A stretch of DNA of 6,583 bases from Streptosporangiaceae bacterium (GTDB lineage: Bacteria > Actinomycetota > Actinomycetes > Streptosporangiales > Streptosporangiaceae): positions 1 through 6,583 of the forward strand of contig JASIBM010000662.1 in NCBI GenBank assembly GCA_030045175.1, read 5' to 3'. Below, in pieces: positions 1 to 5,847 of the stretch (position 1 is the first letter of the stretch; each line of letters opens with the position of its first letter). Below the pieces are notes generated by a model. The model had not been told where the DNA came from. It worked only from the letters and a program-made list of their open reading frames with translations, and did no database searches. A program made the position numbers and the translations under genes.

Positions 1-385
1 GAGCGGTATCCACTTGTGAGTCTTCATCGGGGGCGATCCCTCATCGGTAACTTTGATAGCGGGGTCTGCGCAGACTCTCTCAAAGGAAAAACTACACCAT
101 CTTCCGCCTCGAGATGTGCGATTCCGTTCGATCCGTGCGACATTCTTCTAGGCGGTGCCGGGTATCGTAGCTGCTGGCGCCCGGCGATGCCCGACGACCG
201 GCACTCAGCTGATGATCACGGCCATTCATTTCGATGACGACGGCTAAGTAAGGCTCGACGCCCGCCGGCGGCCTGCCGCTAACGACGGCCGGCGGGGCAG
301 CGCCGGGTTCATGATCGTTAGTCGGCAAGCCTCGCTGAGGGTCGTTCACGATCACATGGGGCGACAACCCTCGCGCCGTCCGACC
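1..385. other. Gene-free left flank
   Basis: I see no convincing gene here. Short frames are open on both strands, but they lack biased third-position GC, a ribosome binding site and recognisable motifs. The first frame stays open from base 1 to 237, yet its third positions are only about half G or C, unlike the genes in this window, so it does not look like the end of an upstream gene. The segment contains a GC-rich inverted repeat (261-296, listed separately) and a weaker 7-bp inverted repeat (312-318 with 348-354). It is probably intergenic. Confidence 0.55.
261..296. other. GC-rich hairpin, possible terminator
   Basis: CCCGCCGGC at 261-269 is perfectly complementary to GCCGGCGGG at 288-296, giving a 9-bp stem with an 18-nt loop. 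Neither side carries a T-rich tail. Actinomycete terminators often lack one, so a terminator for a gene left of the window is possible, but there is no gene end here to anchor it. In GC-rich DNA a stem of this length can also arise by chance. Confidence 0.3.
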
Positions 386-578
386 GCGACCTGGAATGCT
401 CCAGCGGGAACCCGGTTGGACCCGGCTGTGGTTCATGTTCACGCGGACCTCCCGGTAGCCCGGATCGCTGCGCCAGGCCCGGAACGGCGACATCCGGCTA
501 CCGGGGATCGCAGCACGATCGTGTGCCACCAGCCTGGACGCTCATCTTGCAGATCCCTTGACACCCGCCTTGCATCCC
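386..578 (+). repeat. 193-bp dispersed repeat, copy 1
   Basis: This segment matches the reverse complement of 4078-4270 over 193 bases without gaps, with 16 mismatches (about 92% identity). The right part, 496-578, differs at only two positions. Similarity fades left of about 378 and right of 578. Internal structure includes CTGG/CCAG arms (391-404), the 10-bp stem CCCGGTAGCC (451-460) with GGCTACCGGG (496-505), the palindrome CACGATCGTG (514-523) and a TTGACA hexamer (558-563). Mismatches change amino acids in every open frame, so it is unlikely to be a conserved coding sequence. I do not recognise the family; a MITE-like element, a structured RNA or a regulatory repeat are all possible. Confidence 0.9.
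514..523. promoter_or_regulatory. CACGATCGTG palindrome (copy 1)
   Basis: This perfect 10-bp palindrome lies in the most conserved part of the repeat and is unchanged in the second copy (4133-4142). It has the shape of a site for a dimeric DNA-binding protein. It could equally be part of an RNA fold, or simply be inherited with the repeat. No binding protein can be named. Confidence 0.3.
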
Positions 579-587
579 CGGTACAGA
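558..587 (+). promoter_or_regulatory. Possible sigma70-type promoter in copy 1
   Basis: TTGACA at 558-563 is a consensus -35 hexamer. An 18-bp spacer leads to TACAGA at 582-587, a poor -10. The second repeat copy has the same TTGACA on the minus strand (4098-4093), with TAGACA at the equivalent distance. If active, this copy would transcribe toward the regulator with a leader of about 250 nt. The weak -10 keeps confidence low. Confidence 0.22.
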
Positions 588-603
588 CGCCATCAGGGGA
601 TGC
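572..603. other. GCATCCCC hairpin at repeat edge
   Basis: GCATCCCC at 572-579 pairs perfectly with GGGGATGC at 596-603, an 8-bp stem with a 16-nt loop. It straddles the right edge of repeat copy 1. The same GCATCCC sequence forms the hairpin next to copy 2 (4028-4059), although the loops differ. It lies upstream of the regulator and could act as a leader hairpin or as an end structure of the repeat element. Confidence 0.45.
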
Positions 604-610
604 GCAGGTT

Positions 611-652
611 CCCGGTAGCCCGGATCGCCGCGCACGGGAGGTCCGTGCTACC
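611..652 (+). repeat. Shortened partial copy of the repeat core
   Basis: Positions 611-634 match 451-474 at 23 of 24 bases, starting with CCCGGTAGCCCGGATCGC. The right part, ending in GTGCTACC, resembles the opposite arm of the same hairpin but with a shorter, altered loop. GGTAGC (614-619) can pair with GCTACC (647-652). It looks like a degenerate hairpin from the same family as the 193-bp repeats, lying between copy 1 and the regulator. Confidence 0.6.
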
Positions 653-660
653 AGTGAGCC

Positions 661-848
661 AGTGTGACGAAACTTGCCGAGAAAGTCGCATCGCATGGTT
701 GCAATTAGGCGCAATCATTTTCTTCTGGCGCAAACTCCCATAGGCTGCGGGTGAGAAGTGCGGACAAGGGGTATTAGCGCAACGGAGTGCCTCGGCGCTC
801 CTAGTGAGGGTGTAGGCGACGACCTCGTCCACTGGCGGTGCAAGATGC
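661..848 (+). promoter_or_regulatory. Presumptive promoter region of the AfsR-like regulator
   Basis: This 188-base stretch directly upstream of the regulator contains an AT-richer patch at about 697-740. GCGCAA-like words recur there: GGCGCAA at 708-714 and 727-733, and AGCGCAA at 776-782. GCAAT also occurs at 701-705 and 711-715. Direct repeats are the usual form of SARP binding sites, so autoregulation is possible, but the spacing does not match a known consensus. TAGGCT at 741-746 could be a -10; no good -35 sits at the right distance, which would fit an activator-dependent promoter. No strong Shine-Dalgarno precedes the start. Confidence 0.35.
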
Positions 849-3800
849 ATGGCGATCATGGAATTCCGAGCGCTCGGACCGATTGAACTCTGGTCGGCTG
901 GGCAGCGGCAGGATCTCGGACCAGCCAGGGCGCGTTCCATCCTGGTCATGCTCCTGCTGACGCCCCGCGCGGTCGTTCCGGTAGAGACCCTCATCGACCG
1001 GCTCTGGGAGTCGCGGCCCCCGTCGAAGGCACGGGAAAGCCTGTCGGTCTATATCGCCAGGCTCCGGGCGTCATTGCGCCAGGCCGTCGGCGGCGAGGTG
1101 CGGCTTGTCGGACGCGCCGGAGGATACCTGCTCGACGTCGAGCCAGAAGCGATCGACGTGCATCAGTTCCGTCGGCTGCGCCGGCAGGCCGATGCCCTCG
1201 CCGCAAGCGGTGACTACGATCACGCCGCCGGGCTGCTGCGCGACGCGGATGCGCTCTGGCGCGGTCAGGCGCTGGCCGGGATCGCCGGCGACTGGGTAGC
1301 GAGGATGCGGGACGCTCTGGAGGAAGAGCGCCGGGCAGCCATACTCGAGCGAGTCACATGCGAGCTCGAGCTTGGCCAGCACACCGACCTGGTGAGCGAG
1401 CTTCGCCTGCTACTGGCCCGGTATCCGCTGGATGAGACGCTGGTCGCGCACCAGATGACAGCCCTTTACCGGAGCGGCAGGCAGGCTGACGCGCTGAGCC
1501 TGTACCGCGAAACCCGCAGCCGCCTGGTCGAAGAGCAGGGCACCGAACCGGGGCTGATGCTCTCCGAACTCCACCAGCGCATCCTGGCCTGTGACGCCGG
1601 GCTGGCCGTCAGGCCCGCCAGCCAGCGTCCCGTCGCAGCGGCGCCGCCAGATACCCTTCCGCCCGAGACGACGGAGTTCGTTGGTCGTGACGACGAGCTC
1701 AGGCTGCTGACCGGGGAACACGGCAACAGGCCCGGAATCGTGATAATCGAGGGCATGCCGGGCGTGGGTAAGACCACTCTGGCGATCCGCGCGGCCCGCC
1801 AGGTCGCCGGTGAGTACCCGGACGGGACGCTCTACCTCAACCTTCGTTCCCATGATCCTGCGAACCCGTCGCTCGATCCGGCCGAGGCGCTGCATCGCCT
1901 GCTCCAGATGCTGTCGGTGCCGGCCACGCAAATGCCCGAGGCCATCGGCGAGCGCACCACGCTCTGGCGAGCGCACCTGAGCCGCCGTCGCGCGGTCGTC
2001 ATTCTCGACGATGCCGCCGGACATGACCAGATCCGCCCGCTGCTGCCGGTGGCGGGCCGGTGCCTGATCCTGATCACCACCAGGCGCAGGCTTCCGGGCC
2101 TCGACGGCGCGCGCTCGCTGACCCTCGACGTGCTGTCCGTCGACGACGCGGTCACGCTCTTCCGGCGGATCGCCGGCGAGGGCAGGGCTGAGGACGCCGA
2201 TCAGGTCGTCGAAGCGGTGGGACTGTGCGGGCGGCTACCGCTCGCAATCCAGCTCACGGCCGGGCGAATCGCGCAGAATGACCCGCCGCGCCTTGATGGC
2301 CTGATCGAGGAACTGTCGCAATCCCCCGCCTGGCTCGGTGGAGCCAGCGCGGCAGGCCCCGAGGTGACCGCCGCCTTCGACCTGTCCTACCGCGCGCTGG
2401 AACCCAGTCACCAGCGCTTCTTCCGGCGCCTTGGCGCCAGCCCGTGCGTGAGCCACAGCCTGCCGGCCGCGGCCGCCCTGAGTGGCTGCACCCTGCCCGA
2501 GGCGGAGAAGGCGGTAGTCACCCTGCTCGACTATCACCTGCTGGCGCCGACCACCGATGGCCGGGTCCGCTTCCACGACCTCATCCGGGGCTACGCGGCG
2601 GCGCGCGGCGCGCGCGATGACCCGGAGGTCGCGCAAAAGCAGGCCATCAGCAGGCTCCTTGACTACTACCTGCATACGGCCGACAGGGCTGACCAGGTGC
2701 TGAACCGTTTCCGGCGTCGGCCCGACATCCAGGTCAGCCAGTTGCCTGCGGGCGGCCCGGCCCTTGGCACGCAGGAAGACGCGGCCTGCTGGCTGGAGGC
2801 CGAATGGCGCAACATCTTGCAGGCCGCGCGCTACGCCGCCAGGCGCGAGTGGACGCAAAAGTGTGCCGACCTCATCTACCTGCTTGCCGACTTCCTGGAG
2901 ATCAAGGCGTACTGGGACGAGGCGATCGCGGCTCACACGCTTGCCCTGCAGGCCAGCCGCGGCCTCGCCGATCCGCTGAGGATCGCGCGGGCGTTGCTCG
3001 CCCTCAGCGCGGTGTCCCAGCAGATCGGGCGGTACGAGCCGGCGATTCCCCTGGCCGAGGAGGCCGGGGCGATTTACCGATCGCTCGCTGACCGCGCAGG
3101 CGAGGCCGAGTCCCTCGACCAGATAGGCCTGGCCTACCAGCGCACGGCCCGTTCCCGTGAGGCATTCGCCTACTTCCAGGAAGCGCGGATGCTGTACCGT
3201 GCCGCCGCCTACCCGCGCGGGGTGGCCGACACTTTGAGCCACTCCGGGATCGCCTCCTGGCATCTGGGGCGTTATCCCGAGGCGACCGCTCACCTGCGCG
3301 AGGCGCTCTCGCTCTACCGCGACGTCGGCGACCGGCGCGGAGAGGCGAAGGTGCTCAACAACCTGGGCAGGGTCCACCTGTACAACGGCTCTCACAGGGA
3401 GGCGCTCGATGCTTATCAGAACTCCCTGCATATCTTTCGCGAGATAGGCGGGGCGCAGAACGAGGCGATCCTCTACCAGAGCATCGGCAACGTCCACCGC
3501 TACAAGGAAAGCTACGAGGAGGCACTAGCCGCCTGCCGACGTGCCCTAGCTATATATCGTAACATAGGCGATCTACCGGATGAAGCAGACGTACTCAATG
3601 ATATCGGTGCTATATACCAGAGCGCGGTCTGCTATGACGAGGCGCTTGTTTATCATCAGAAGGCGCGGCTGATCGCCGAGGAGATTGGGAACCTGTCCCA
3701 GCAGCTCATCGCGCTGCGCATGATCGCCGACGTGCACCGAGGATCCGGCCGGCACGTCGAAGCGCTCGATCACTACAACACCGCGCTGCGCCTGGCCAGG

Positions 3801-4001
3801 GAGATCGGCGATCCCTACGAGGAGGGAAAGATCCTGGTGGGGATCGCGGAATCGACGCTCAGCACGCAGCGGTCTGACGTGGCACGGATCGTCTTCAGGC
3901 AAGCGCTGGACATCTTCGAGCGGCTTGGCGTGCCAGAGGCGAACTCGACGCGGATACGCATAGAGACCATCGACCCCGCCTTCGCCGTCCGCGCCTCCTG
4001 A
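849..4001 (+). CDS. AfsR/SARP-family regulator with NB-ARC (STAND) ATPase and TPR domain
   Basis: This 1050-residue protein has the AfsR architecture. An OmpR/PhoB-type winged helix begins at MEFRALGPIEL (residues 4-100). A bacterial transcriptional activation domain spans about 104-247. An NB-ARC NTPase (about 275-590) shows Walker A GMPGVGKTT (302-310), Walker B VVILDD (383-388), ITTRRR (409-414), GRLPLA (461-466) and an MHD-like RFHDLIRGYA (574-583). The C-terminus is a TPR array in strict 40-residue register from about 711 to 1030. Such proteins bind DNA through the N-terminus and are thought to be gated by nucleotide and by signals sensed by the TPRs; secondary metabolism and development are the usual targets. 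ATG 849 and in-frame ATG 858 are both possible starts; the domain begins at the second and neither has a clear ribosome binding site. The tandem nos gene is a plausible target (inference). Codons around 3526-3620 are unusually AT-rich. Confidence 0.95.
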   Translation: MAIMEFRALGPIELWSAGQRQDLGPARARSILVMLLLTPRAVVPVETLIDRLWESRPPSKARESLSVYIARLRASLRQAVGGEVRLVGRAGGYLLDVEPEAIDVHQFRRLRRQADALAASGDYDHAAGLLRDADALWRGQALAGIAGDWVARMRDALEEERRAAILERVTCELELGQHTDLVSELRLLLARYPLDETLVAHQMTALYRSGRQADALSLYRETRSRLVEEQGTEPGLMLSELHQRILACDAGLAVRPASQRPVAAAPPDTLPPETTEFVGRDDELRLLTGEHGNRPGIVIIEGMPGVGKTTLAIRAARQVAGEYPDGTLYLNLRSHDPANPSLDPAEALHRLLQMLSVPATQMPEAIGERTTLWRAHLSRRRAVVILDDAAGHDQIRPLLPVAGRCLILITTRRRLPGLDGARSLTLDVLSVDDAVTLFRRIAGEGRAEDADQVVEAVGLCGRLPLAIQLTAGRIAQNDPPRLDGLIEELSQSPAWLGGASAAGPEVTAAFDLSYRALEPSHQRFFRRLGASPCVSHSLPAAAALSGCTLPEAEKAVVTLLDYHLLAPTTDGRVRFHDLIRGYAAARGARDDPEVAQKQAISRLLDYYLHTADRADQVLNRFRRRPDIQVSQLPAGGPALGTQEDAACWLEAEWRNILQAARYAARREWTQKCADLIYLLADFLEIKAYWDEAIAAHTLALQASRGLADPLRIARALLALSAVSQQIGRYEPAIPLAEEAGAIYRSLADRAGEAESLDQIGLAYQRTARSREAFAYFQEARMLYRAAAYPRGVADTLSHSGIASWHLGRYPEATAHLREALSLYRDVGDRRGEAKVLNNLGRVHLYNGSHREALDAYQNSLHIFREIGGAQNEAILYQSIGNVHRYKESYEEALAACRRALAIYRNIGDLPDEADVLNDIGAIYQSAVCYDEALVYHQKARLIAEEIGNLSQQLIALRMIADVHRGSGRHVEALDHYNTALRLAREIGDPYEEGKILVGIAESTLSTQRSDVARIVFRQALDIFERLGVPEANSTRIRIETIDPAFAVRAS

Positions 4002-4027
4002 GCCTGCCAATCATCACATGCCACGGG

Positions 4028-4059
4028 GCATCCCCAGGTGACGCCTGCGCCTGGGATGC
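4028..4059 (+). terminator. Hairpin after the regulator gene, likely terminator or attenuator
   Basis: It starts 26 bases after the regulator stop codon. GCATCCC(C)AGG at 4028-4038 pairs with CCTGGGATGC at 4050-4059, giving 10 pairs with one bulged C and an 11-nt loop. No T-tract follows. A second CCTGGGATGC at 4075-4084 could pair with the same left arm instead, so two mutually exclusive hairpins are possible. The element probably ends regulator transcription or limits read-through into nos. Confidence 0.5.
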
Positions 4060-4077
4060 CGGTTGGCTTGTCTACCT

Positions 4078-4270
4078 GGGATGCAAGGCGGGTGTCAAGG
4101 CATCTGCAAGATGAGCGTCCAGGCTGGTGGTACACGATCGTGCTGCGATCCCCGGTAGCCGGACGTCGCCGTCTCGGGCCGGGCGCAGCGATTTGGGCTA
4201 CCGGGAGGTCCGCGTGCACCTGAGCCAAAGCCAGATCCAATCGGGTTCCCGCTGGCGCATTCCAGGTCGC
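4078..4270 (-). repeat. 193-bp dispersed repeat, copy 2 (inverted)
   Basis: This is the reverse complement of 386-578 at 177 of 193 positions without gaps, so the two copies form a long inverted repeat around the regulator gene. The conserved structures are the stem CCCGGTAGCC (4151-4160) with GGCTACCGGG (4196-4205), and GCTGCG (4142-4147) with CGCAGC (4184-4189), which would form a pseudoknot with that stem. The palindrome CACGATCGTG (4133-4142) and a minus-strand TTGACA (4098-4093) are also kept. This copy sits in the presumed leader of nos, where the upstream frame stays open by chance. Confidence 0.9.
4133..4142. promoter_or_regulatory. CACGATCGTG palindrome (copy 2)
   Basis: This is the second occurrence of the perfect 10-bp palindrome, inside repeat copy 2, about 258 bases upstream of the preferred nos start. 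Its preservation in both copies allows a shared operator in front of both the regulator and nos. That is inference from position only. Confidence 0.3.
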
Positions 4271-4306
4271 GGCCGGCCGAAGAGCCGCGCGCTTGCACCT
4301 GAGCCA
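4215..4306 (+). repeat. 13-bp direct repeat pair in the nos leader
   Basis: TGCACCTGAGCCA occurs at 4215-4227, inside repeat copy 2, and again at 4294-4306, just outside it, with start points 79 bases apart. The matching part of repeat copy 1 has diverged here. A related TGAGCCA follows the partial copy at 655-661. The pair may mark an old duplication at the repeat edge or be a protein-binding site in front of nos. Confidence 0.5.
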
Positions 4307-4399
4307 GACGGGGTGGAGCCTGCGGCGCCGAGGTCGTTGCATGCCTGCCCGATGGCGGCAACCGCGGCAGCCGGGACCGGCTTCGCCGGGGGCATCGCA
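4271..4399 (+). other. Leader between repeat copy 2 and nos
   Basis: I see no separate gene here. The nos frame is open through this stretch and through repeat copy 2 back to an ATG at 4127, with further in-frame starts at GTG 4313, TTG 4337 and ATG 4352. The upstream peptide has no resemblance to nitric oxide synthases, and its beginning is encoded by the repeat, so it is more likely untranslated leader than protein. If ATG 4352 is the true start, the enzyme gains 16 residues. Confidence 0.5.
4388..4392 (+). promoter_or_regulatory. Ribosome binding site supporting nos start at 4400
   Basis: GGGGG lies 7 bases before ATG 4400 and can pair with the CCUCC anti-Shine-Dalgarno with one G-U pair. 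The alternative starts at 4352, 4337 and 4313 have no comparable well-spaced sequence, and family homology begins shortly after 4400. This decides the start chosen here. Confidence 0.45.
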
Positions 4400-5584
4400 A
4401 TGCTCGATGACGGCTGGTCCTTGCCTGACCACGGCTTGCCTGCCCTCGACAGCTTGCTGATCAGCGCCGAGCTGTTCATCACGATGTTCCACAACGAGAA
4501 TCACCTGGGCCCGCCCGACCGGCGGCTCTGGCATGTCCGCAGCGAAATCGAAGCATCGGGCACGTACTGGCACACTCCGGAGGAACTGGCCTTCGGCGCG
4601 CGGGTTGCCTGGCGTAACAGTGCGCGCTGCATCGGGCGGCTGTACTGGCAAAGCCTGCAAGTGCGTGACCGCCGCGCGATCAGCGCCGCACCGGACATCG
4701 CCGCCGAGTCCGTCGAGCACCTGCGCGAGGCGACCAACGGTGGCCGGATCCGCCCGGTGATCACCGTGTTCGCACCGGATGCGCCTGGCAGTCCAGGGCC
4801 GCGGATCATCAGCTCGCAGTTCGTCAGGTATGCGGGATACGAGGCCGCTGACGGCACGGTCACCGGGGATCCGGCCAACGCCGACCTCACCTGGCTTGCC
4901 CGCGGCCTCGGCTGGCCAGGCGGCCAGCCTGCCGGGCGGTTCGACATCCTTCCCTTGCTCGTGCAGGAGCCGGGCGCGCCTGTCACGGCGCACGAGATCC
5001 CCGCCGACGCGGTACTTGAGGTACCCATCGAGCATCCGGAGCTTGCCTGGTTCGCCGACCTCGGGCTCCGGTGGCATGCGGTGCCGGTGATTAGCGACAT
5101 GTACCTGGACATCGGTGGCGTCCGCTACCCGGCAGCGCCATTCAACGGCTGGTACATGTGCACCGAGATCGGGTCGCGCAACTTCGGTGATAGCGGCCGG
5201 TACGACCAGTTGCCGGTGATCGCCGCCCGCATGGGCCTGTCCGTGGCCAGCGACCGGAGCCTGTGGAAGGACCGGGCGATGACCGAGCTCAACCTCGCGG
5301 TCGTGCACTCGTTCGGCAAGGCCGGCGTCACGATCACCGACCATCACACCGAATCGGTCCGTTTCCTTGCGCACATAGAGCGGGAAGAACGGCACGGACG
5401 GGAGTGCCCGGCCGACTGGACGTGGATCGTGCCGCCTGCGGCGTCTTCCACCACTCCGGTCTTCCACCGGTATTACCAGAATTTTGACCAAACGCCGAAC
5501 TTCTATCGGCACCCGGCGCCTGCCAGCCGGAAGGAGGCCGGCCTGCACGTACTTGCCAGGCACACCGGCCAGCTCACCGGCTAG
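4400..5584 (+). CDS. nos: Nitric oxide synthase oxygenase (bacterial type, no reductase domain)
   Basis: This heme-thiolate enzyme oxidises L-arginine via N-hydroxyarginine to citrulline and NO. The 394 residues cover only the oxygenase domain. WRNSARCIG (71-79) carries the heme-ligand Cys77, GWYMCTEIG (250-258) the arginine-binding Glu256, and CPADWTWIVPP (336-346) the pterin-stacking Trp342. Ile231 in VPVISDM occupies the position that is Val in mammalian iNOS and Ile in Bacillus NOS, linked to slow NO release. There is no N-terminal zinc CxxxxC, calmodulin site or flavin domain, so electrons must come from a separate reductase. Length suits actinobacterial NOS (TxtD-like) plus a short C-terminal tail. 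The C-terminal signature resembles animal NOS more than Bacillus NOS. Cys254 replaces the usual Gly. The gene follows the AfsR-like regulator after about 400 bases containing a repeat. No nitrating P450 is visible, so signalling, stress defence or nitration remain open. Confidence 0.95.
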   Translation: MLDDGWSLPDHGLPALDSLLISAELFITMFHNENHLGPPDRRLWHVRSEIEASGTYWHTPEELAFGARVAWRNSARCIGRLYWQSLQVRDRRAISAAPDIAAESVEHLREATNGGRIRPVITVFAPDAPGSPGPRIISSQFVRYAGYEAADGTVTGDPANADLTWLARGLGWPGGQPAGRFDILPLLVQEPGAPVTAHEIPADAVLEVPIEHPELAWFADLGLRWHAVPVISDMYLDIGGVRYPAAPFNGWYMCTEIGSRNFGDSGRYDQLPVIAARMGLSVASDRSLWKDRAMTELNLAVVHSFGKAGVTITDHHTESVRFLAHIEREERHGRECPADWTWIVPPAASSTTPVFHRYYQNFDQTPNFYRHPAPASRKEAGLHVLARHTGQLTG

Positions 5585-5695
5585 GCGACACACGACACGG
5601 GCGACGCGACCCCGCTGCCGGGCAACGTCCAACCTGTCCCGCCTCTCGCCAGTGTCGTCACCGGTATGGCTGAGCCCGGCACGTTCACCGCCAGC

Positions 5696-5725
5696 CTGGC
5701 GATCCGCGGTCACTCGGATCGCCAG
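5696..5725. terminator. Bidirectional terminator between convergent genes
   Basis: CTGGCGATCCG (5696-5706) and CGGATCGCCAG (5715-5725) form a perfect 11-bp stem with an 8-nt loop. It lies about 110 bases past the nos stop and about 120 bases past the end of the convergent kinase gene, so it can serve both. There is no T-tract on either side, as is common in actinomycetes. Confidence 0.7.
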
Positions 5726-5847
5726 ACTGACGTCGCTGAACAATTTGCGGTGCAAGTCTCATGGAAGTTGCAGCGGCGAAACATCCGTCAGATGACCGAT
5801 ATTCGAACCGCGATCACGGGGCGCGCGCAGGTACGCGGGCGGGCTGG

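Noticed and set aside
157..185. GCCGGG/CCCGGC hairpin in the left flank
   Set aside because: It is a six-pair stem with a 17-nt loop in GC-rich DNA, easily explained by chance and not next to a gene end.
92..529. 145-codon minus-strand open frame upstream of the regulator
   Set aside because: Part of it is the repeat and the rest has no coding-like codon bias. Its similarity to the long nos upstream frame comes only from the shared repeat.
386..578. CRISPR or IS terminal repeat interpretation of the 193-bp unit
   Set aside because: There are only two full copies 3.5 kb apart in opposite orientation, with no spacers, no transposase and no visible target-site duplication at the outer edges.
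311..667. 118-codon plus-strand open frame in repeat copy 1
   Set aside because: The equivalent frame in copy 2 differs by many amino-acid replacements relative to only 16 base changes, so the frame is not under protein-level constraint.
2235..3497. 420-codon minus-strand open frame inside the regulator
   Set aside because: It is fully antisense to the NB-ARC and TPR coding region. No motif or ribosome binding site is seen, and the opposite frame has conserved domains.
3815..5755. 646-codon open frame on the minus strand across nos and the regulator end
   Set aside because: It is antisense to two genes with clear family motifs, its translation is Arg/Gly/Pro/Asp-rich and low in recognisable domains, and such frames arise from third-position GC bias.
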